Positions 59,013 through 64,000 of a stretch of DNA of 64,000 nucleotides are shown in pieces; the first letter of the stretch is position 1, and the number at the start of each line of letters is the position of its first letter. The translations under genes were made by a program, and so were the position numbers. The notes under the pieces were generated by a model. It worked only from the letters and a program-made list of their open reading frames with translations. It searched no databases and was not told the origin of the DNA. The stretch spans positions 4,278,001 through 4,342,000 of the forward strand of contig NZ_CP061379.1 in the NCBI RefSeq assembly GCF_015624505.1. Direction: 5' to 3'. This stretch comes from Bradyrhizobium commune. GTDB taxonomy: Bacteria > Pseudomonadota > Alphaproteobacteria > Rhizobiales > Xanthobacteraceae.

Positions 59013-60692
59013 ATGAATAGCGTGAACGGGTCCCGTTTTTCGGCCGCACCGGTACGGCTGTGGCAGTTCGCCATTTTGACGGCCGCAGGTGCGATTGGCG
59101 CGACCGGCCAGGCGGAAGCAGCATTCTATTACTCGGCGGACTATTCGGACGGATCATACTACTACCGGCAAGACCGGCATCCCGACCTGTCCCGCGTGAA
59201 GCCGCAGAAGCGCGGCACCGCTGCCGCCAGGAAAGACAAGGACGCCGTCGCCGAGAAGGAAACCGGCGCGAAGCCGCAAGGTCCGCTCGTCATCGTCGTC
59301 TCGATCGAGCGACAGAAGGTGACGATCTACGACTCCAACGGCGTGTTCGCGGAGGCTCCGGTGTCGACCGGCATGAAGGGCCATTCGACGCCGATGGGCG
59401 TGTTCAGCGTCATCCAGAAGCACAAATTCCACCATTCCAACATCTATAGCGGCGCGCCGATGCCGTACATGCAGCGGATCACCTGGTCCGGCGTCGCCAT
59501 GCATGCCGGCGTGCTGCCGGGCTATCCGGCCTCGCACGGCTGCATCCGCATGCCGATGGCGTTCGCAGTGAAGATGTGGAACTGGACCAAGATGGGTGCG
59601 CGCGTCCTCGTCACGCCCGGCGAGATAACGCCACACAGCTTCTCGCATCCAATGCTCGCCTCGCTGCGCGTGCCGCCGCAGCCGGCAGCCAGCCTCGAGC
59701 CGACGACGACTGTCGGCGACAAGGCGGACAAGGGCGCGCCGGACACCACCAAGGTCACCGAAGCGAAGCCGGTTGAAACCAAATCCTTCGAGAACAAGAC
59801 CGCCAGCGCGGATGGCGTGCTCGAGCTGCGCTCGACGGTCGGCCACACCGTGATGTCGGATGTGACCACGGGCAACGCGCCGGTCCGCGACGAAGCGGCT
59901 GCTGATCCGGCCACCAAGAACGAGAGCAAGACCGCCGAAGCCTCCGAGCCGGCGAAGGACGAGGCCGCGAGCACCGAGGCAAAACCCTCCGAGGCCGCGG
60001 AAGCGCCGAAGGCGACCACGGACGAGAAGCCGGCTGACAAGGTCGAGGCCGCCAAATCTGAGCCTGAGAAGACTGAGCCCGCGAAGGCGGAGCCGACCAA
60101 GGCGGAGGCTGCCGAGAGCGCGAAGAAGCCCGAGGCGCCGGTCACGGCGGCAGCGCCCACAGCCCCCGTGGACGCGAAGAAGGACCAGACCCGTGTCGCC
60201 GATCCCGCTCCCGCCGCCAAGCCTGACCTGCCGAAGCGCACTGGTCAGATCGCGGTGTTCATTAGCCGCAAGGATTCCAAGCTCTACGTGCGGCAGAACT
60301 TTTCGCCGCTGTTCGAGGTGCCCGTGACGATCGCCGCGAGCGACCGCCCGCTCGGCACGCATGTCTTCACCGCCGAGGTCGACAAGACTGATTCCAATGC
60401 GCTGCATTGGTCAGTGATATCGCTGCCGGTCACGGCCCGCGCCGCGGCACGCGAGGACGACAACCGCGTGACGCGCCGGCAGCGCGGCGCTGCGGTGATT
60501 GCTGTGGCCGCAAAGCCTGTCGTCATGCCGGACTCGCCGGCCGAGGCGCTCGACCGTATCTCTATCCCCGCCGACACCATGGCGAAGATCAACGAGATGC
60601 TGACCACCGGCGGCTCAGTGATCGTGTCCGACCAGGGCATCAACCAGGGCGAGACCGGCGAAGGCACCGACTTCATCGTCCGCCTGTACTGA
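59013..60692 (+). CDS. L,D-transpeptidase (YkuD) with Ala/Glu/Lys-rich linker and C-terminal second domain
   Basis: 559 residues. A signal-like segment (RLWQFAILTAAGAIGATGQA) is followed by the YkuD domain (about 90-205), with VAMHAGVLPGYPASHGCIRM containing His164, Ser174, His175 and Cys177. It cross-links peptidoglycan stems or attaches proteins in the periplasm. Residues about 230-408 form a repetitive low-complexity A/E/K/P linker. Residues about 410-490 (IAVFISRKDSKLYVRQNFSP, DRPLGTHVFTAE) look like a second YkuD-type fold without a Cys, so probably non-catalytic. Confidence 0.88.
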   Translation: MNSVNGSRFSAAPVRLWQFAILTAAGAIGATGQAEAAFYYSADYSDGSYYYRQDRHPDLSRVKPQKRGTAAARKDKDAVAEKETGAKPQGPLVIVVSIERQKVTIYDSNGVFAEAPVSTGMKGHSTPMGVFSVIQKHKFHHSNIYSGAPMPYMQRITWSGVAMHAGVLPGYPASHGCIRMPMAFAVKMWNWTKMGARVLVTPGEITPHSFSHPMLASLRVPPQPAASLEPTTTVGDKADKGAPDTTKVTEAKPVETKSFENKTASADGVLELRSTVGHTVMSDVTTGNAPVRDEAAADPATKNESKTAEASEPAKDEAASTEAKPSEAAEAPKATTDEKPADKVEAAKSEPEKTEPAKAEPTKAEAAESAKKPEAPVTAAAPTAPVDAKKDQTRVADPAPAAKPDLPKRTGQIAVFISRKDSKLYVRQNFSPLFEVPVTIAASDRPLGTHVFTAEVDKTDSNALHWSVISLPVTARAAAREDDNRVTRRQRGAAVIAVAAKPVVMPDSPAEALDRISIPADTMAKINEMLTTGGSVIVSDQGINQGETGEGTDFIVRLY

Positions 60693-60782
60693 ACGGCCAC
60701 ACCCGTCCGATAACGCGGTGTTGAGCGGGCCGCTTCGCCCAGCGGAGTAGACTGCAACCCGGATCATGTCGGGGGACTCGCC

Positions 60783-61352
60783 ATGCTGAACCGCAGGACC
60801 GTGCTCACCGCAGCGCTTGCCGCTGCGGCCAATTCGGCAACACATGCGCTGGCCGATGGCGGCATGAGCCGGATCCCGGCCTATGCCTTCACATTCCCGG
60901 CCTTGTCCGGCGACGATATCCGCCTGGCCGCCTTCACCGGCAAGCCACTGCTGGTCGTGAACACCGCCTCACTTTGCGGCTACACGCCGCAATATGCCGG
61001 CCTGCAGGAGCTCTGGAGCGAGTTTCGCGAACGCGGCCTCACCGTCATCGGCGTGCCCTCCAACGATTTCGGCGGACAGGAGCCCGGTGGCACCAGCGAG
61101 ATTTCGGAGACCGCGCACCACCAATACGGCGTTACCTTCCCGATCGCGGCCAAGGCCGTCGTGATCGGGCAGAAAGCGCATCCGTTCTACAAATGGGCCG
61201 CCGAGGCGCGGCCGCGGGAAGTTCCGAAGTGGAACTTCCACAAATATCTGATCGGCCGCGACGGCTTCATTGCCGAGGTCTTTCCGTCCGCCGTGGAGCC
61301 TGCCGACACGCGGGTCAAGACGGCGGTCGCCAAGGCGCTGGCCGACAGCTGA
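60783..61352 (+). CDS. Glutathione peroxidase family, probably Tat-exported
   Basis: A 189-residue peroxidase. The peroxidatic Cys65 is in NTASLCGYTPQYAGLQ, with the partner Gln in GLQEL and Trp-Asn in KWNFHKYLI. VIGVPSNDFGGQEPG is standard. The N-terminus MLNRRTVLTAALAAAANSAT holds a twin-arginine start, so export folded is plausible. It reduces hydroperoxides with thiols such as thioredoxin. Stands alone between the transpeptidase and the deacetylase gene. Confidence 0.92.
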   Translation: MLNRRTVLTAALAAAANSATHALADGGMSRIPAYAFTFPALSGDDIRLAAFTGKPLLVVNTASLCGYTPQYAGLQELWSEFRERGLTVIGVPSNDFGGQEPGGTSEISETAHHQYGVTFPIAAKAVVIGQKAHPFYKWAAEARPREVPKWNFHKYLIGRDGFIAEVFPSAVEPADTRVKTAVAKALADS

Positions 61353-61544
61353 CGGTACGCGCCCGAACACGCTTCGGAAGCACAGGCTTCGGAGGCACAG
61401 GCTGGGCACAATTGTGGCGAAGCGCCAAACAGCCGTTGCAATGGCGATGGAGCACCATCTAGGCTAGGATGGTTTGGGCAGGACGGTTTCGCCGGAGGTG
61501 AAAAGCCACGGCGGAACAACGGGATCAATCTCGAGGACAACACC

Positions 61545-62534
61545 ATGCGTGTGGCGGCAGGACTGATTTTGGCAAGCGCGATGTCTGTTGCGCTGACGAG
61601 CGCGGCGTGGTCGCAAACTCCGGCCGCGAAACCGGCGGCTGCGACACAAGCGGCACCGGCCGCAGCCCCGGCTCCCGCGGCACCGGCGCCGGCTGCCTTC
61701 GTCAACCCGCCGCCACCGCAACAGGCCCCGCAGCCGGCGCGCGCCGCCTGCAACAATCCGAACGCACTTGGCGTCACCCGCACCGTCGAGATCGACACCA
61801 CCGGCGGTCCCGGCTTCGGCTTCGAGCACTTCAAGGAGCTCGACTTCCTGCGCGACCACGAGGTGGTGCTGACCTTCGACGACGGCCCCTGGCCGCGCAA
61901 CACGCCGGCGGTGTTGAAGGCGCTCGCCGATCAGTGCACCACCGGGATCTTCTTCCCGATTGGTTTGCACTCGACCTACGAGCCTGAAATCCTCAAGCAG
62001 GTCTACGCCGCCGGCCACACCATCGGCGCGCATACCTGGTCGCACGCCAATCTCAACAACAAGAAGCTGACCGAACAGCAGAAGAAGGACGAGATCGAGA
62101 AAGGCTTCTCGGCGGTGAAATGGGCGCTCGGCGGCATCTCGCCCTCGCCGTTCTTCCGCTTCCCGGCGCTCCAGCATCCGCCGGAGATGGTCACCTATCT
62201 CGGCAACCGCAACGTCGCGATCTTCTCCTGCGATCTCGACTCCTTCGACTTCAAGGCGTCCAAGCCCGAGAAGGTGATCGACACCGTGATGAAGAAGCTC
62301 GACAAGCTCGGCAAGGGCATCATCCTGATGCACGACTTCCAGAAGCACACGGCCGAAGCCCTGCCCGAGCTGTTGAACCGCCTCAAGGCCGGCGGCTTCA
62401 AGGTGGTGGCGATGCGTGCCAAGACCCCGGTCGCGACGCTGCCCGAATACGACCAGGAGCTTCTCAAGGACGTCAAGCTGCCGACGGTGAGCCAGCGACC
62501 GGTCAATTCCGTGGTGACGACGGTCTCTGAGTAG
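61545..62534 (+). CDS. Polysaccharide deacetylase (NodB-type) family, secreted
   Basis: 329 residues: signal peptide VAAGLILASAMSVALTSAAW, an Ala/Pro-rich linker (about 25-65), then the NodB domain. Motifs: VLTFDDGPWPRNTPAVLKAL (metal Asp), HTIGAHTWSHANLNN (metal His pair), FFRFPALQHPPEMVTYL and ILMHDFQKHTAEALPEL. It removes N- or O-acetyl groups from peptidoglycan or polysaccharide outside the cytoplasm. No nod genes nearby. Confidence 0.92.
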   Translation: MRVAAGLILASAMSVALTSAAWSQTPAAKPAAATQAAPAAAPAPAAPAPAAFVNPPPPQQAPQPARAACNNPNALGVTRTVEIDTTGGPGFGFEHFKELDFLRDHEVVLTFDDGPWPRNTPAVLKALADQCTTGIFFPIGLHSTYEPEILKQVYAAGHTIGAHTWSHANLNNKKLTEQQKKDEIEKGFSAVKWALGGISPSPFFRFPALQHPPEMVTYLGNRNVAIFSCDLDSFDFKASKPEKVIDTVMKKLDKLGKGIILMHDFQKHTAEALPELLNRLKAGGFKVVAMRAKTPVATLPEYDQELLKDVKLPTVSQRPVNSVVTTVSE

Positions 62535-62543
62535 CCGTCACCC

Positions 62544-63098
62544 TTGTCTTTCCATTTCGAAGGCTACGTCATCGTCTCGGCGGACGGCATGCTTGCCGAC
62601 GCGCATCGTGTCATGCCCGACAGCCTGAAGTTCGAGGGCGACAAGCGCTTCTTCGAACAGGCACTCGATCATGCCACGCTGATCGTGCACGGCCGTCACT
62701 CGCATGAGCAGCAAGCCAACTCGCCGAAGCGCAAGCGGCTCATCACGACCCGCAAGATCAAGGCGCCCACCGTCGACCCGGAGATGCCGAACGCGACGTT
62801 GTGGAATCCCGCTCACGCGAGCTTCGCGGAGGCCTGCGCTTTTGCCGACGTCGCCACCGGCACGGTCGCGATCATCGGCGGTCCCGTCATGTTCGACATG
62901 TTCATGGATCGCTACGACACGTTCTGGCTGTCGGAGGCTCCGCATGTTCGCCTGCCCGACGGCGAAGCCTGCTTTGTCGGCGTGCCGGAACGGACGCCGC
63001 ACGAGGTGCTGGCTTCACACGGGATGAAGCCCGGCGCGCCGTATCTGCTCGATGCCGCGCATGACGTCACCGTCACGCCATGGCGCAGGGTGGGTTAG
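62544..63098 (+). CDS. Dihydrofolate reductase-like (RibD C-terminal type) protein
   Basis: A 184-residue reductase-fold protein: FEGYVIVSADGMLADAHRVM, ATLIVHGRHSHEQQANSPKR and TVAIIGGPVMFDMFMDRYDT resemble DHFR/RibD-C folds (GG-x-x-MFDMF loop binds NADPH). It lacks the full set of DHFR folate residues, so the substrate is uncertain. Start TTG lies 9 bp after the deacetylase stop, which suggests co-transcription. Confidence 0.78.
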   Translation: MSFHFEGYVIVSADGMLADAHRVMPDSLKFEGDKRFFEQALDHATLIVHGRHSHEQQANSPKRKRLITTRKIKAPTVDPEMPNATLWNPAHASFAEACAFADVATGTVAIIGGPVMFDMFMDRYDTFWLSEAPHVRLPDGEACFVGVPERTPHEVLASHGMKPGAPYLLDAAHDVTVTPWRRVG

Positions 63099-63102
63099 CC
63101 TC

Positions 63103-63555
63103 TCAGACGTCACCATATGCGGCCTCGACCGGGCGTGTGGCGCGGCCGTAGCCCATGATCATGAAGAGCGCGCCGATGATCGAGAGATTCTTCAGCGCAT
63201 CGACCAGCATCTTGCCATTGTCGGGCGCCGCCTGATTCCAGAAATCATAGAAGAAGAAGGTCGCGACTGCGACATAGATGATCAGCAGCATCGCAAAGAA
63301 ACGCGCGCCGAAGTTCAAGGCGATCATCAGCCCCGCGATGATCTCGAGCCCACCGACCGCGATCGCCAGCAGCTGCGGCGTGGTCATGGCGGTCGCTGTC
63401 TCGATCTGCTTGGCGTAGGGCGCGATCACGTCAGGCACCACGACCTTGGCGGCGATGAAATCGGCGGTCGCCTGGATGGCAAAGAGCTTGGTCGCGCCCG
63501 TGTAGATGAACAGCACGGCGAACAGGATCCGCCCGAAAGTCACGAACGCTGGCAT
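63103..63555 (-). CDS. DoxX family membrane protein
   Basis: 150 residues with four membrane segments: FGRILFAVLFIYTGATKLFA, LLAIAVGGLEIIAGLMIALN, FFAMLLIIYVAVATFFFYDF and LSIIGALFMIMGYGRA. The first-helix GxxFxxxGxxKL pattern and the G-x-x-E-x-x-x-G-L pattern in helix 2 are of DoxX. Links to quinone or thiol redox in the membrane are known for some members. The gene is convergent with the DHFR-like one, 4 bp apart. Confidence 0.88.
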   Translation of the reverse strand: MPAFVTFGRILFAVLFIYTGATKLFAIQATADFIAAKVVVPDVIAPYAKQIETATAMTTPQLLAIAVGGLEIIAGLMIALNFGARFFAMLLIIYVAVATFFFYDFWNQAAPDNGKMLVDALKNLSIIGALFMIMGYGRATRPVEAAYGDV

Positions 63556-63677
63556 GATCGGCCTCTTGGCAAAGCGCTAAAGCACGGGATGCGCGTGGTG
63601 ATTATGATGAGTCCGTTTGCGGTTTTCAAACGGGGAAATGGAGAACTACGACTAATTCAAGGTTGGCTGCGCGGGTG

Positions 63678-63816
63678 GTGCTCCTTCTCCCCTTGTGGGA
63701 GAAGGTGGCGCGAAGCGCCGGATGAGGGGTCTCTATCCGCGAGTTCAATTTTGAGAGGTGACTCGCGGATAGATACCCCTCACCCGTCTCGCCGCTAACG
63801 CGGGGGAGAGGGTGAG
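63678..63816. repeat. Large intergenic palindromic repeat (REP-like, family D)
   Basis: The core is CTATCCGCGAGT (63732-63743) paired with ACTCGCGGATAG (63761-63772), with outer partners GATGAGGGGT and ACCCCTCACC. The left side CTCCTTCTCCCCTTGTGGGAGAAGG also forms its own hairpin, and CGGGGGAGAGGGTGAGG closes the element. This kind is widespread between alphaproteobacterial genes (general knowledge). It lies between doxX and the malic enzyme gene end. Confidence 0.8.
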
Positions 63817-63824
63817 GATCGCCC

Positions 63825-64000
63825 CTACGTGAACAAAGTCGGCTGCTGCCGCGCCGCACGCTCCTGCGCTTCGACCACCGCAACCGCCGTCATGTTGAGG
63901 ATGCCGCGCGCGGTGACCGAGGGGGTCAGGATATGCGCCGGGCGCGCCGGGCCGATCAGGATCGGGCCGACGGGGAGCGCGTCGGCGAGCGACTTGATCA
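63825..64000 (-). CDS. NADP-dependent malic enzyme, 3' end only
   Basis: The last 57 codons of a gene that runs off the right edge. The reading LADALPVGPILIGPARPAHI and LTPSVTARGILNMTAVAVVE matches the C-terminal phosphotransacetylase-like domain of large MaeB-type malic enzymes, which turn malate to pyruvate plus CO2. The stop is at 63825-63827. A lone phosphotransacetylase could share this end, but in this group the malic enzyme is more common. Confidence 0.82.
   Translation of the reverse strand, partial: IKSLADALPVGPILIGPARPAHILTPSVTARGILNMTAVAVVEAQERAARQQPTLFT

Noticed and set aside
1..64000. CRISPR array, tRNA, rRNA or prophage
   Set aside because: Scanning by eye showed no regularly spaced repeats, no cloverleaf-like CCA segments and no phage structural genes. 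A tRNA scan was not run, so a missed tRNA is possible.

Overview
The window is a chromosomal stretch of a high-GC alphaproteobacterium, most likely Bradyrhizobium or a close relative. The case rests on a eukaryotic-type glutamine synthetase II, a DUF2735 gene divergent from it, many rhizobial-type small secreted proteins, and three kinds of dispersed intergenic palindrome seen in such genomes. I see no rRNA or tRNA gene, CRISPR array or prophage. Genus assignment is inference from protein style, not from a database search.

Layout. 1-0.7 kb: 3' part of minC. 0.9-7.2 kb: a self-contained uptake and catabolism cluster (NMT1-type binding protein, TetR regulator, permease, NAD-dependent epimerase-like protein, GNAT, DHDPS-like aldolase, ABC ATPase) with a palindromic operator copied in front of both tetR and the permease. 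7.2-14.8 kb: secreted lipase-like protein, membrane protein, a MarR/tannase-family esterase divergent pair, an intact IS481-family element inserted in a dispersed palindrome, and small proteins (SMI1/KNR4, DUF982-like). 14.8-24.1 kb: DUF2778, DUF1810, a chemoreceptor, an FMN reductase, an AraC regulator, a DUF2336-PilZ-HD-GYP signalling trio and a nitroreductase. 24.2-34.1 kb: two hydrolases, PsiF, asparaginase, MBL hydrolase, ABC-F ATPase, then an outer-membrane protein divergent from an RpiR regulator that leads two paralogous membrane proteins of the COG4705 type.

34.1-38.6 kb is a region of decay: remnants of a LolC/E permease, of elongation factor G and of a frameshifted WHLAP-type protein surround an intact cysK. 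Next to them is a minus-strand run of small genes, one of which fuses an RpoD region 1.1-like domain to a ClpX-type zinc finger. 38.6-47.7 kb: Sel1 protein, ModA-like protein, two GrlR-like paralogues, glnII with a sigma-54-type promoter and a divergent small gene positioned like gstI, lysozyme-inhibitor-like protein, phosphatase, SDR and others. 47.8-53.6 kb: thioesterase, tryptophan-to-anthranilate genes (formamidase, kynA, kynU), an M20 peptidase and a PNPOx-like protein divergent from a MocR/PdxR-type regulator. 55-64 kb: small secreted proteins, a 73-bp direct repeat derived from the 3' end of creA that brackets 1.6 kb of small genes, an L,D-transpeptidase, glutathione peroxidase, polysaccharide deacetylase, a DHFR-like protein, DoxX, and the 3' end of a malic enzyme gene.

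The least explained items are the sigma-1.1/ClpX-zinc-finger fusion and its small-gene run, the operator-linked transport cluster, and the RpiR-COG4705 twin cluster.
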